64,000 bases of DNA from Agromyces sp. ISL-38 (GTDB lineage: Bacteria; Actinomycetota; Actinomycetes; Actinomycetales; Microbacteriaceae): the NCBI RefSeq assembly GCF_018613935.1, contig NZ_JAGGPF010000010.1, positions 124,001-188,000 on the forward strand. Direction: 5' to 3'. The translations under genes and the position numbers were made by a program. Of this stretch, positions 15,270 to 25,120 are shown in pieces. Each line of letters starts with the position of its first letter. Position 1 is the first letter of the stretch. Below the pieces are notes generated by a model. That model was not told the DNA's origin, did not search any database, and worked only from the letters and a program-made list of their open reading frames with translations.

Positions 15270-18173
15270 ATGGCTCTGCTCCTCCACCGCCTCGGCCGCT
15301 TCGCCTTCCGCCGGGCCTGGCTCGTCATCGCGGCCTGGGTGCTCGCCCTCGGCGCCCTCGTCGGCGCCGGGGTCGGGCTCGGCGGCCAGCTCCAGGAGTC
15401 CTACGCGATTCCCGGCACCGAATCGCAGACCGCGATCGACCAGCTCGCCGCCGTGTTCCCGCAGACGGCCGGCGCGTCGGCGAAAGCCGTCGTCGAGACG
15501 CCCGACGGGGCATCCGTCGACAACGCGGCCTACCGTAGCGCGATCGAGGCCATGGAGGCCGAGCTCGAGGAGGTCGACGGCGTGGCGAGCGTGCTCGGCC
15601 CGTTCGACGAGTACGCCGGCGACCAGGTCTCGCACGACGCGCGCACCGCCTACATCCAGGTGCAGTTCGACGGCCCGACCTCGGATGTCACGACCGACAC
15701 GATCGACGCCGTCACCGCCACCGGCGACATCGGCCGAGACGCCGGGCTCAGGGTCGCGTTCGGCGGCGAGGTGTTCCAGGAGACCAACTTCGGCCTGACG
15801 ATCACCGAGATCTTCGGCGTGCTCTTCGCCGCAGTCGTGCTCCACATCACCTTCGGCTCGCTGCTCTCGGCCGGCATGCCGCTGCTCACCGCGCTCGTCG
15901 GCGTGGGCGCCGCGTTCGGCGGCATCTCGATCGTCGCCGCGTTCGCAACCGTGTCGAGCACGGCCCCGATGCTCGCAGTGATGATCGGGCTCGCCGTGGG
16001 CATCGACTACGCGCTCTTCATCCTCTCCCGGCATCGCACGCAGCTGGCGCGCGGCCACACTCCCGAGGAGAGCGCCGCCGAGGCCGTCGCCACGGCGGGC
16101 GGTGCGGTCGTGTTCGCGGGGCTCACCGTGATCATTGCGCTGCTGGGCCTGCTCATCGTCGGCATCCCGTTCCTCAGTGTCATGGGCGTCTCGGCGGCCT
16201 TCGCCGTGTTCATCGCGGTCGCCGGCGCCGTCACGCTGTTGCCGGCACTCCTCGGAGTGTTCGGCAAGCGGCTCGCGCCGAAGCCCGGAAGTCGGGTGCA
16301 CCGGCGGGCGAACGCGAGCGATGAGGGCGGCACTCGCACGCTCGGCCGTCGCTGGGTCGACCTCGTGCTGAAGGCGCCCGTCGTCTTCGTGGTGCTCGTC
16401 GTCGGCGTGCTCGGTACGGCCGCCATCCCCGCCGCGAGCCTCGACCTGAACCTCCCGAGCGGAGCGTCGGAGCCCGCCGGATCGACGCAGCGCGAGGCCT
16501 ACGAGATGATCGACTCCGGGTTCGGTCCCGGCTACAACGGGCCGCTCATCGTCACGGTCGACATCACCCAGACGACCGACATCTTCGACGACCTCGACGC
16601 CGTCGGCGCTCGCATCGCAGAGCTCGACGACGTCGCCTATGTCGGCGACGGCATGCCGAACGAGACCGCCGACACAGCCATCATCCAGGTCGTGCCCGAA
16701 AGCGCCCCCGACGCCCCCGAGACGAAGGACCTCGTCGAGCGAATCCGTGAGCTCGCGCCGTCGATCGAGGCAGACTTCGGCACCCCTCTCGCTGTGACTG
16801 GCTATACGGCCGTCTCGATCGACATCTCGAACCGCTTGACCGACGCGCTGATCCCGTTCGCGCTCATCGTCGTCGGGCTCTCGATCGTGCTGCTGCTCAT
16901 GGTGTTCCGCTCGGTGTTCGTGCCGGTGAAGGCGGCGCTCGGGTTCCTCCTCTCGGCGTTCGGCGCGATCGGCGTCACCGTCGCGATCTTCCAGTGGGGG
17001 TGGTTCGCCGACCTGTTGCACGTGCAGCCCGGCCCGATCCTGAGCTTCCTGCCGATCCTCCTGATGGCGGTGCTGTTCGGCCTCGCGATGGACTACGAGG
17101 TGTTCCTCGTGTCGGGCATGCGCGAGGAGTTCGTGCGGTCGCTCAAGCACAACCCGGCAGGCGAGCCGCGCCAGGCCGTCGTGCACGGCTTCCAGCACGC
17201 GTCGCGGGTGGTCACCGCCGCCGCGCTCATCATGTTCTTCGTGTTCTTCGCCTTCGTGCCCGAGGGCTCCGGGGTGATCAAGGGCATCGCGTTCGCGCTC
17301 GCCGTCGGCGTCGCGTTCGACGCGTTCCTCGTGCGGATGACGCTCGTGCCCGCTGCGATGGCGCTCGCCGGCCGTGCCGCCTGGTGGCTGCCGAAGTGGC
17401 TTGCGAAGCGGCTGCCCGACGTCGACATCGAGGGCGAGGGGCTCCGGGCCCACCTCGACCAGGTCGCGTGGGCGGCATCGCGGCCCGCCGCCGTGAACGC
17501 AGACCTCGCCGTGTTCGGCCTGCCCGAGCGATCGATCGGCCCGGTGTCCCTCGAGGTGCCGAAGGGCGGCCTGCTCGCCATCCGCGGTGAGGCGGTCGAC
17601 CGTCGCGTGGTCGCGGCGACCCTCGCCGGGCGGCTCGCACCCGTCTCGGGGCGACTCGCGGTGCTGGGGCATCCGCTCCCGTCGGGCAATCGAGACGTGC
17701 TGCAGTCCGTGGCGCTCGCGGAAGCAGCAGCGGATGCCGGAGGCCCCCGCAGCGTCGGCGAGCTCATCGCGAGCCGGCTCGACGCGACCCGCCCGTGGTA
17801 CCGCCTGGCGCCATCACGTGCCCTCGTGCGCAGCTGGACCGATCGCGCCGCAGAGGCCGCGGGGCACGACGACGACGGACCGCGTTTCGGCACCGACACG
17901 CCGCTCGCCGCACTCGATACGCTCGATCGCACGATCGTCGCCCTCGCCGCCGCACTTGCGGAGCGGCCGAAGGCCGTCGTCGTCGACCTCGACGATGCCG
18001 GCACCTCGGGCACCGCCCTCTGGGATGCTGCCGCGCGCCTCGTTCCCACCGGGGTCACCCTCATCGCGGGAGTCGGCGCCGACGCGGCGCTGCCCGCTCC
18101 GGGCTCGCCATACGCCGGGCGTGACATCCGCATCCTCGAACCCGACGCGACCGCCCAGGAGGCCCTCCGATGA
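15270..18173 (+). CDS. MMPL/RND exporter fused to an ABC-ATPase-like domain
   Basis: A 967-residue protein. Residues 1-720 are a complete MMPL transporter: a first helix, an extracytoplasmic domain, five helices including the GLAVGIDYALFILSRHR motif (about 242-258), a second domain and a second set of helices with FGLAMDYEVFLVSGMREEF (about 604-622). After about residue 735 comes an unusual domain, GPVSLEVPKGGLLAIRGEAV (about 757-776) and LDRTIVALAAALAERPKAVV (about 884-903). It follows the layout of an ABC ATPase but lacks the Walker A GxxGxGKS/T. Its ATP hydrolysis is therefore doubtful. The stop overlaps the YhgE/Pip gene start by 4 bases. Confidence 0.88.
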   Translation: MALLLHRLGRFAFRRAWLVIAAWVLALGALVGAGVGLGGQLQESYAIPGTESQTAIDQLAAVFPQTAGASAKAVVETPDGASVDNAAYRSAIEAMEAELEEVDGVASVLGPFDEYAGDQVSHDARTAYIQVQFDGPTSDVTTDTIDAVTATGDIGRDAGLRVAFGGEVFQETNFGLTITEIFGVLFAAVVLHITFGSLLSAGMPLLTALVGVGAAFGGISIVAAFATVSSTAPMLAVMIGLAVGIDYALFILSRHRTQLARGHTPEESAAEAVATAGGAVVFAGLTVIIALLGLLIVGIPFLSVMGVSAAFAVFIAVAGAVTLLPALLGVFGKRLAPKPGSRVHRRANASDEGGTRTLGRRWVDLVLKAPVVFVVLVVGVLGTAAIPAASLDLNLPSGASEPAGSTQREAYEMIDSGFGPGYNGPLIVTVDITQTTDIFDDLDAVGARIAELDDVAYVGDGMPNETADTAIIQVVPESAPDAPETKDLVERIRELAPSIEADFGTPLAVTGYTAVSIDISNRLTDALIPFALIVVGLSIVLLLMVFRSVFVPVKAALGFLLSAFGAIGVTVAIFQWGWFADLLHVQPGPILSFLPILLMAVLFGLAMDYEVFLVSGMREEFVRSLKHNPAGEPRQAVVHGFQHASRVVTAAALIMFFVFFAFVPEGSGVIKGIAFALAVGVAFDAFLVRMTLVPAAMALAGRAAWWLPKWLAKRLPDVDIEGEGLRAHLDQVAWAASRPAAVNADLAVFGLPERSIGPVSLEVPKGGLLAIRGEAVDRRVVAATLAGRLAPVSGRLAVLGHPLPSGNRDVLQSVALAEAAADAGGPRSVGELIASRLDATRPWYRLAPSRALVRSWTDRAAEAAGHDDDGPRFGTDTPLAALDTLDRTIVALAAALAERPKAVVVDLDDAGTSGTALWDAAARLVPTGVTLIAGVGADAALPAPGSPYAGRDIRILEPDATAQEALR

Positions 18174-20089
18174 GCTCCCGACTCCAGTCTCTGCTCGGCA
18201 CCACGCCGGCGCAACGCCGTGTGCGCTACGGCGCCCTCCTCGCGGCCGTCATCGTCGTGCCGCTCGCGGTCGCCGGCCTCTTCTCGGGCGCGCTCGGCGG
18301 TGCGGGCGACCAGCTCGACGCGATCCCGGCGGTCGTCGTCAACAACGACGAGATGGTCACGATGACGGGCGCCGACGGCACCGAGCAGCCGGTGCTCGCG
18401 GGCCGCCAGCTCGTCACGGAGCTCACAGGCCCCGCGAGCACCGGGTTCGACTGGTCCATCTCGAACGACGAGGAGGCCGCCGAGCTGCTCGCGAGCGGCG
18501 AGGCCTACGCCGTGCTCACCGTTCCCGCCGACTTCTCCGACTCCGTGACCTCGCTCGCGGGTGAGACGCCCACCAGGGCGCAGCTCGACATCCGAACCGA
18601 CGACGCGCACGGCTATCTCGCGGGGTCGGTGGCGCAATCGGTCGGCGACGCCATGACCGCCGCCTTCGGCCGTGAGCTCACCGCCCGGTATCTCGAGGGG
18701 TTCTACTCGAACCTCGCCTCGCTCGGCGGCTCGCTCGGCGACGCCGCAACCGGCGCGACCGAGCTCTCGAGCGGCGTGGGCTCGCTCGCCGGCGGACTCG
18801 GCGAGCTCTCCACCGGCGTCGCCTCGGCGGCGTCGGGCGCAGCGGATGCCGCGAGCGGGGCGTACGCCTACGCCGACGGCGTGGGGGAGTACACCTCGGG
18901 AGTCGACTCGCTCGCCGGCGGAATCGGGCAGCTGCAGCAGCAGGCGGGAGCGCTCGACGGCCTCACCTCCGGCACGGCGGACTACGTGACGAATGTGCAC
19001 GCGGCCGCAGACGGGTTCGACGCGCTCGCCGCGGGCCTCGCGCCGCTCCTCGCGGCGGATCCCTCCGGCGCGGCGGCGCAGAGCGTCGCCGAGTACGCGG
19101 GAGGGCTCGACCGGCTCGCGGCAGGCGGCGACCTCCTCGTGACGAAGACCGGTGAGGGCGTCGACCAGTTGCAGGGCGGCATCGACGAGATCGGCACCGG
19201 CGTCGCGCAGCTCGCGGGCGGGTCCGAGCAGCTTCGGTCGGGCGCCGACGGGCTCGCGAGCGGTGTCGACTCGCTCGCGAGCGGACTCGGCGAGCTCTCC
19301 ACTGGCACCGCGGATGCCGCGAGCGGCGCCACGCAACTCGCGGACGGCGCTGGGAGCCTCGCCTCCGGCCTCACGAGCGGCGCCGAGAGTGCCTCCGCGC
19401 TCACGGACATCGACGCCGCGACGACGGCCGACGTCGTCTCGGAACCGGTCGTGGTCGATTCCGCCCGCGACCATGAGATCGACTCGACGGGTGAGGTCAT
19501 CGGCATGCTGTTCGTGCCGATCGGCCTCTGGATCGGGGCGTTGGCGATGTTCCTCGTCTTCCGCCCGTTCAGCCGCGACGCGCTCCGCAGCACCGCCTCG
19601 ACCGGCGGGCTCGTCTCGCGCACGCTCGCCCGCGCCGGCCTCGTCGCCCTCGCGCAAGCGGTCGCGGTCGTCGCGTTGCTGCACACCGCGCTCGGCGTCT
19701 CGTGGGCCGTGCTCCCGCAGACGCTCGCGTTCGCGGCGCTCCTCGCAGTCGCCTTCACCGCGGTCCACGCCTTCCTGAGCGTCGCACTCGGCCGCGCGGG
19801 CATGCTCGTCTCGCTCGTGCTCGTGGCCCTCCAGCTCGCGGCATCCGGTGGCCTCTATCCGGTGGAGGTGCTGAGCGGCCCGTTCCAGGCCATCAGCCCG
19901 TTCCTGCCGCTCACCTGGGCGGTGCAGGGCATGCAGGCGATCGTCGCCGGTGCCGGTGGGGGAGCCGTGGGCACCGCGGCGGGAATGGTCGCGCTGTTCG
20001 GGCTCGCCGGCCTCATCGGCACGGCGATGGTCGTGGCGAGGCGTCGCGGCATCCGCTCGATCGGCTTCGCCTCCGCGGCCCTCGGCTGA
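18170..20089 (+). CDS. YhgE/Pip-type membrane protein (ABC-2-like)
   Basis: A 639-residue protein with one N-terminal transmembrane helix (about 20-42), a long extracytoplasmic part, and five to six helices after about residue 440. This is the layout of YhgE/Pip proteins (phage-infection protein family), related to ABC-2 exporters and type VII secretion accessory proteins. The extracytoplasmic part is built of Ala/Gly/Ser-rich repeats of the type LASGxxxLAxGLGELSTG (about 197-240 and 355-410), probably a long helical hairpin. Translational coupling to the MMPL gene argues for one export machine. Confidence 0.87.
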   Translation: MSSRLQSLLGTTPAQRRVRYGALLAAVIVVPLAVAGLFSGALGGAGDQLDAIPAVVVNNDEMVTMTGADGTEQPVLAGRQLVTELTGPASTGFDWSISNDEEAAELLASGEAYAVLTVPADFSDSVTSLAGETPTRAQLDIRTDDAHGYLAGSVAQSVGDAMTAAFGRELTARYLEGFYSNLASLGGSLGDAATGATELSSGVGSLAGGLGELSTGVASAASGAADAASGAYAYADGVGEYTSGVDSLAGGIGQLQQQAGALDGLTSGTADYVTNVHAAADGFDALAAGLAPLLAADPSGAAAQSVAEYAGGLDRLAAGGDLLVTKTGEGVDQLQGGIDEIGTGVAQLAGGSEQLRSGADGLASGVDSLASGLGELSTGTADAASGATQLADGAGSLASGLTSGAESASALTDIDAATTADVVSEPVVVDSARDHEIDSTGEVIGMLFVPIGLWIGALAMFLVFRPFSRDALRSTASTGGLVSRTLARAGLVALAQAVAVVALLHTALGVSWAVLPQTLAFAALLAVAFTAVHAFLSVALGRAGMLVSLVLVALQLAASGGLYPVEVLSGPFQAISPFLPLTWAVQGMQAIVAGAGGGAVGTAAGMVALFGLAGLIGTAMVVARRRGIRSIGFASAALG

Positions 20090-20095
20090 CGATGG

Positions 20096-20129
20096 ACGGG
20101 CTCGGCGTCTGCAGGATCGCCGAGCCCGT
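20096..20129. terminator. Bidirectional terminator between converging genes
   Basis: Perfect 12-base arms ACGGGCTCGGCG and CGCCGAGCCCGT around a 10-base loop sit between the stops of the YhgE/Pip gene and the converging epimerase gene. No T-run follows on the plus strand. Confidence 0.7.
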
Positions 20130-20148
20130 TCACCACCGCCTCAGCGCC

Positions 20149-21009
20149 TCAATGGCGCGAACCCGGCAGGATCGCCTCGAGCGCGCGCCGGGAGCGGATG
20201 AGTGCCCGGCGTCGCTTCGACTGGTGCGTGTGCGTGCGGGCGAACTCGAGCGTCTCGCGCAAGAGCTCGAGCCGTTCACGCTCGCTCCTGGCCTTGCGGG
20301 TGTTCACCTCGGCGACGATCGAGCCGCTCCAGCCACGGCTCGCGAGCGCCTCGAGCACCTCGGCGACCGGTTCGCGACCGTACCCGGGCAGCAGGTGCTC
20401 GTCGAAGATCTGGCCCTCGCCGATCGCGCCCGACCCGTCGCAGAGGTGCACGTGCCGAAGCCGCGCGCCGAGGTCGTTCGCGAACTCGAGACTGTCGACG
20501 CCCGACAGCGCGGCATGCGAGAAATCGAGAGTCACCGCGTCGCAGTCCATGATGCGCGGGTCCCATCCGGGGGCATATGCCTTGAGGTTCTTGCCGGCGG
20601 CGCGCCACGGGAACATGTTCTCGACGGCGATGACGACCCCGTACTCGGCCGAGATCTCGCGCACGATCCGCAGGAACTCGAGCGCGTAGGTCGCCTGCCA
20701 GCGGAACGGCGGGTGCACGACGACCGACTCGGCGCCCACCGCCGCCGCGAGCTCAGCGGTGCGCTCGAGCTTCACGCGAGGGTCGCGCCCCCACACGAAG
20801 TGCGTGAGCAGCAGCACCGGGGCGTGCACCGTGAGGATCGGCAGCGCGTACCGTCGCGAGAGCTCGAGGAGATGCTCGGCCTGCTGCGTCGACTCCTCTT
20901 GCGTCACCATGATCTCGATGCCGTCGAAGCCCGCGAGCTTCGCCAGCCGGAAGGCATGCTCGGGCTCGAGCGGATAGACGCAGGTCGTGCTCATGCCGAT
21001 GCGAATCAT
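20149..21009 (-). CDS. Sugar-phosphate isomerase/epimerase-like TIM barrel
   Basis: A 286-residue protein of the xylose isomerase-like/AP endonuclease 2 family. Seen: MIRIGMSTTCVYP, FDGIEIMVTQEE (metal-ligand Glu), LTVHAPVLL, VVVHPPFRWQ, VIAVENMFPW with a second Glu, LDFSHAALSG, RLRHVHLCDGSG and IVAEVNTR. These strand ends supply the metal site. The substrate is unknown. It is transcribed toward the YhgE/Pip gene and away from otsAB; the two starts are 110 bases apart. Confidence 0.82.
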   Translation of the reverse strand: MIRIGMSTTCVYPLEPEHAFRLAKLAGFDGIEIMVTQEESTQQAEHLLELSRRYALPILTVHAPVLLLTHFVWGRDPRVKLERTAELAAAVGAESVVVHPPFRWQATYALEFLRIVREISAEYGVVIAVENMFPWRAAGKNLKAYAPGWDPRIMDCDAVTLDFSHAALSGVDSLEFANDLGARLRHVHLCDGSGAIGEGQIFDEHLLPGYGREPVAEVLEALASRGWSGSIVAEVNTRKARSERERLELLRETLEFARTHTHQSKRRRALIRSRRALEAILPGSRH

Positions 21010-21119
21010 CAGGGCGGCAGTCTAGCCGCGGCCTCCTCACTGTGGGAGGGTCGTCGCGGGCGATCCCTCCGGCGATCGGTGCACTGTTAGCCTGAGGCAA
21101 GCGAAGGGACATCCGCCAG

Positions 21120-23372
21120 ATGCTGCACGCCCCCGAATCGACACCGAGCGACGACCTCTACATCGACGCGGCGTACGACATGATCGTCGTGTCGAATCGC
21201 CTTCCCGTCGACTACGAGCAGGCCCCAGACGGGTCCACCACGTGGAAGGGCTCACCAGGTGGCCTCGTCACCGCACTCGAGCCCATCATGCGCACCACCG
21301 AAGGCGCCTGGGTGGGCTGGGCGGGCGTCGCCGACATGGAGTTCGACCCGTTCGAGCACGACGGCATCTCGATCATCCCCGTGCCGCTCTCGGCTGACGA
21401 GCTCGAAGAGTACTACGAGGGCTTCTCGAACGACACGCTCTGGCCTCTCTATCACGACGTCATCGCGCCGCCGTCGTTCCACCGCGAGTGGTGGGACTCG
21501 TACGTTCGCGTCAATCGCCGCTTCGCAGAAGCCGCCGCGCGCGCCGCCTCCCACGGCGCCGTCGTGTGGGTGCAGGACTACCAGCTCCAGCTCGTGCCGC
21601 GGATGCTTCGCGAGAGCCGCCCCGACCTCGTGATCGGGTTCTTCAACCACATCCCGTTCCCGGCCTACGGCATCTACTCCCAGCTTCCGTGGCGTCGCCA
21701 GGTCATCGACGGACTGCTCGGCGCCGACGTCATCGGCTTCCAGCGGTCGGCCGACGCCGGCAACTTCACGAGAGCCGTGCGCCGGCTGTTCGGGTACGCC
21801 ACGCGCGGCAGCGTCATCGACGTGCCCGACGGCAACGACCAGGTGCGGCACGTCGTGGCCCGCCATTTCCCGATCTCGATCGACGCGGCCGGCTTCGAGG
21901 AGCTCGCGCGCCGCCCCGAAGTGCAGGCGCGCGCGAAGGAGATCCGGTCGAGCCTCGGCGATCCCAAGACGATCATCCTCGGCGTCGACCGGCTCGACTA
22001 CACGAAGGGCATCCGGCATCGGCTGAAGGCGTTCGGCGAGCTGCTGCGCGACGAGCGGCTCTCGGTCGAAGACGTCACGCTCGTGCAGGTTGCCAGCCCC
22101 TCCCGTGAACGCGTCGAGACCTATCGACTGCTTCGCGACGAGATCGAGCTCATGGTCGGCCGACTGAACGGCGACCATTCGACGCTCGGGCACCAGGCGA
22201 TCGCCTATCTCCACCATGGCTACCCCAGGGAAGAGATGGTGGCCCTCTACCTCGCGGCCGACGTCATGCTCGTCACCGCGTTGCGCGACGGCATGAACCT
22301 CGTCGCCAAGGAGTACGTCGCGTGCCGGTTCGACGAGCGCGGGGTGCTGCTGCTCAGCGAGTTCACCGGGGCATCCGACGAGCTCAGGCAAGCCGTGCTC
22401 GTCAATCCGCACGACATCGAGGGCTTGAAAGACGCGATCGTCGAGGCGATCGAGATGCCGCAGCGGGAGCGCTCGCGCCGCATGCGCGCCCTGCGCAAGC
22501 GAGTGCGGGAGAACGACGTCGCGAACTGGTCGGCCACGTTCCTGAAGACGCTCACCGGCAGCGGCATCATCGCGCCCGGCGTGCCCGAGGGACTCACGTC
22601 CGCGCTGAACCGCATCGCCGGCACCGAGCGCCTCCTCGTGGCACTCGACTTCGACGGCACACTCGCTCCGCTCGTCGACCGGCCAGAAGACGCGCGGGCA
22701 ACCAAGCGCGCCCGAGCGGCGATCGAACGGCTCGCCGCCGCAGACGACACGAGGGTTGCGATCGTGTCGGGGCGAGCGCTGCAGAGCCTGCGCGAGGTGG
22801 CCGATCCGCCGCAGGGCACGCTCCTCAGCGGTTCGCACGGCGTCGAGCTGCAACTCGACAGCGGCGGCGTCACGATCGACCTGCGCGATGCCGAGCTGGC
22901 CGGACTCGAGCGCCTCACGCAGATCCTCGAAGAAGTGGCATCCGGGGCAGAGGGTGCCTGGGTCGAGTGGAAGCCGGCCGGTCTCGCACTGCACACCCGA
23001 CGTGTGCCCGCGAACATCGGCGCGACGCTGCAGCGTACGGCGCGCGAGCGCGTCGAGGCCGAGGTGCCCGAGCTCAGCGTGCGCGGCGGCAAGGGAGTGC
23101 TCGAGTTCTCGGTGCGCCCAGGCGACAAGGGCGAAGCGCTCACCAGGCTCAGACAGCACGCCGGCTCGAGCGCGGTGTTCTACGTCGGCGACGACGTCAC
23201 CGACGAAGACGCGTTCGCGGCTCTGGAGTACGAGGATGTCGGCGTCAAGGTCGGCCAAGGCAAGTCGCTCGCCACCCACCGCGTGAAGAGCACGGAAGAC
23301 GTCGCCGAGCTGCTCGAGCGCCTCGCCGACGCCCGTGACATGGCGCGCGGTCGACCTTCGCGCTGGACATAG
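21120..23372 (+). CDS. otsAB: Fused trehalose-6-phosphate synthase/phosphatase
   Basis: A 750-residue bifunctional enzyme. Residues 20-490 are a GT20 synthase ([73 protein letters not shown]), which joins UDP-glucose and glucose-6-phosphate. Residues 505-745 are a HAD phosphatase ([14 protein letters not shown] near 509, [21 protein letters not shown] near 690), which releases trehalose. In many actinobacteria these are separate otsA and otsB genes. Trehalose here serves osmotic and desiccation protection. Its stop is 10 bases before ilvD, so read-through into the ilv genes is likely. Confidence 0.93.
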   Translation: MLHAPESTPSDDLYIDAAYDMIVVSNRLPVDYEQAPDGSTTWKGSPGGLVTALEPIMRTTEGAWVGWAGVADMEFDPFEHDGISIIPVPLSADELEEYYEGFSNDTLWPLYHDVIAPPSFHREWWDSYVRVNRRFAEAAARAASHGAVVWVQDYQLQLVPRMLRESRPDLVIGFFNHIPFPAYGIYSQLPWRRQVIDGLLGADVIGFQRSADAGNFTRAVRRLFGYATRGSVIDVPDGNDQVRHVVARHFPISIDAAGFEELARRPEVQARAKEIRSSLGDPKTIILGVDRLDYTKGIRHRLKAFGELLRDERLSVEDVTLVQVASPSRERVETYRLLRDEIELMVGRLNGDHSTLGHQAIAYLHHGYPREEMVALYLAADVMLVTALRDGMNLVAKEYVACRFDERGVLLLSEFTGASDELRQAVLVNPHDIEGLKDAIVEAIEMPQRERSRRMRALRKRVRENDVANWSATFLKTLTGSGIIAPGVPEGLTSALNRIAGTERLLVALDFDGTLAPLVDRPEDARATKRARAAIERLAAADDTRVAIVSGRALQSLREVADPPQGTLLSGSHGVELQLDSGGVTIDLRDAELAGLERLTQILEEVASGAEGAWVEWKPAGLALHTRRVPANIGATLQRTARERVEAEVPELSVRGGKGVLEFSVRPGDKGEALTRLRQHAGSSAVFYVGDDVTDEDAFAALEYEDVGVKVGQGKSLATHRVKSTEDVAELLERLADARDMARGRPSRWT

Positions 23373-23382
23373 ACTCGAAGGC

Positions 23383-25077
23383 ATGTCGGAGTTCGATCCC
23401 AAGCCGCGTAGCCGCACCGTCACCGACGGCATCGAAGCCATGACGAGCCGGGGCATGCTCCGCGCCGTCGGAATGGGCGATGCCGACTGGGACAAGCCCC
23501 AGATCGGCATCGCGAGTTCGTGGAACGAGATCACGCCCTGCAACCTGTCGCTCGGCCGCCTCGCGCAGGCCGCGAAAGAAGGCGTGCACGGCGGTGGCGG
23601 CTACCCGCTGCAGTTCGGCACCGTCTCGGTCTCCGACGGCATCTCGATGGGCCACGAGGGCATGCACTTCTCGCTCGTCTCTCGCGAGGTCATCGCCGAC
23701 TCGGTCGAGGTCGTCATGCAGGCCGAGCGCCTCGACGGCTCGGTGCTCCTCGCGGGCTGTGACAAGTCGATCCCCGGCATGCTCATGGCCGCGGCCCGGC
23801 TCGATCTCGCCTCGGTGTTCCTCTACGCCGGATCGATCGCACCCGGTTGGGTGCGGCTCTCCGACGGCACCGAGAAGGACATCACGATCATCGACTCGTT
23901 CGAGGCGGTGGGCGCGGTGAAGGCCGGCACGATGAGCGCCGAAGACGCGCACCGCATCGAGTGCGCCTTCGCCCCCGGTGAGGGCGCCTGCGGCGGAATG
24001 TACACCGCCAACACCATGGCCTCGGTCGCCGAGGCGCTCGGCCTCTCGCTCCCGGGCTCCGCTTCGCCGGCTTCCGCCGACCGTCGGCGCGACTACTACG
24101 CGCACCGCTCGGGCGAGGCCGTCGTCAACCTGTTGAAGCACGGCATCACCGCGCGGCAGATCCTCACCAAGCAGGCATTCGAGAACGCGATCGCCGTGGG
24201 CATGGCACTCGGCGGCTCGACGAACATCGTGCTGCACCTGCTCGCGATCGCGCACGAGGCCGAGGTCGACCTGACGCTCGACGACTTCAACCGCATCGGC
24301 GCGAAGGTGCCGCACGTCGGCGACCTGAAGCCGTTCGGCAAGTACGTCATGAACGACGTCGACCGTCGCGGCGGCCTGCCCGTGCTCATGAAGGCGCTGC
24401 TCGACGCCGGACTCATGCACGGCGACGCACTCACCGTCACCGGCAAGACGCTCGCCGAGAATCTCGCCGAGATGAACATCCCGCCGCTCGACGGCGAGGT
24501 GCTGCGTACTCTCGACAACCCGATCCACGAGACCGGCGGGCTCACGATCCTGCACGGGTCGCTCGCACCCGAGGGTGCGGTCGTGAAGACCGCCGGCTTC
24601 GACGCGGCGACCTTCGAGGGCCCGGCCCGGGTGTTCGAGCGCGAACGCGCGGCGATGGACGCCCTCACCGAGGGGAAGATCTCGCACGGCGACGTCGTGG
24701 TGATCCGCTACGAAGGCCCCAAGGGTGGGCCCGGCATGCGCGAGATGCTCGCCATCACCGCCGCCATCAAGGGCGCGGGACTCGGAAAAGATGTACTACT
24801 CTTGACGGACGGTCGATTCTCAGGCGGCACAACCGGCCTCTGCATCGGCCATCTGGCACCCGAAGCAGTCGACGCTGGTCCGATTGCATTCGTGCGCGAT
24901 GGTGATCTGATACGGGTCGATATCGCAGCTCGCACGATCGACCTACTGGTCGACGACGCCGAGCTGGCTGCCCGCCGTGAAGGCTGGGCTCCGCTTCCTC
25001 CGCGCTATACCCGTGGCGTCCTCGCGAAGTACTCGAAGCTCGTGCGTTCCGCCGCCGAAGGCGCCACCACGGGCTAG
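23383..25077 (+). CDS. ilvD: Dihydroxy-acid dehydratase
   Basis: A 564-residue enzyme of the IlvD/Edd family, making 2-keto acids for valine and isoleucine (and via valine, leucine and pantothenate). Fe-S ligand cysteines are visible in [13 protein letters not shown] (about 47-59), [12 protein letters not shown] (about 123-134) and [14 protein letters not shown] (about 199-212); near the C-terminus is [20 protein letters not shown]. The start is the ATG at 23383, following GAAGG. It is 43 bases upstream of ilvB. Confidence 0.95.
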   Translation: MSEFDPKPRSRTVTDGIEAMTSRGMLRAVGMGDADWDKPQIGIASSWNEITPCNLSLGRLAQAAKEGVHGGGGYPLQFGTVSVSDGISMGHEGMHFSLVSREVIADSVEVVMQAERLDGSVLLAGCDKSIPGMLMAAARLDLASVFLYAGSIAPGWVRLSDGTEKDITIIDSFEAVGAVKAGTMSAEDAHRIECAFAPGEGACGGMYTANTMASVAEALGLSLPGSASPASADRRRDYYAHRSGEAVVNLLKHGITARQILTKQAFENAIAVGMALGGSTNIVLHLLAIAHEAEVDLTLDDFNRIGAKVPHVGDLKPFGKYVMNDVDRRGGLPVLMKALLDAGLMHGDALTVTGKTLAENLAEMNIPPLDGEVLRTLDNPIHETGGLTILHGSLAPEGAVVKTAGFDAATFEGPARVFERERAAMDALTEGKISHGDVVVIRYEGPKGGPGMREMLAITAAIKGAGLGKDVLLLTDGRFSGGTTGLCIGHLAPEAVDAGPIAFVRDGDLIRVDIAARTIDLLVDDAELAARREGWAPLPPRYTRGVLAKYSKLVRSAAEGATTG

Positions 25078-25120
25078 TGCTGCGCTTCCCGCACACCTCG
25101 CTGCAAAGAACAGGAACCGA

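Noticed and set aside
15090-19768. Two very long minus-strand ORFs (860 and 891 codons) opposite the MMPL and YhgE/Pip genes
   Set aside because: Composition is dominated by Arg, Glu, Asp and His with no domains; both are shadows of strongly coding plus-strand genes.
21252-24687. Long minus-strand ORFs (763 and 480 codons) opposite otsAB and ilvD
   Set aside because: They are antisense shadows of genes with full catalytic motif sets.
25078-25120. A leader peptide, attenuator or T-box before ilvB
   Set aside because: The gap is only 43 bases and holds just a ribosome site; no run of branched-chain codons or hairpin is present.
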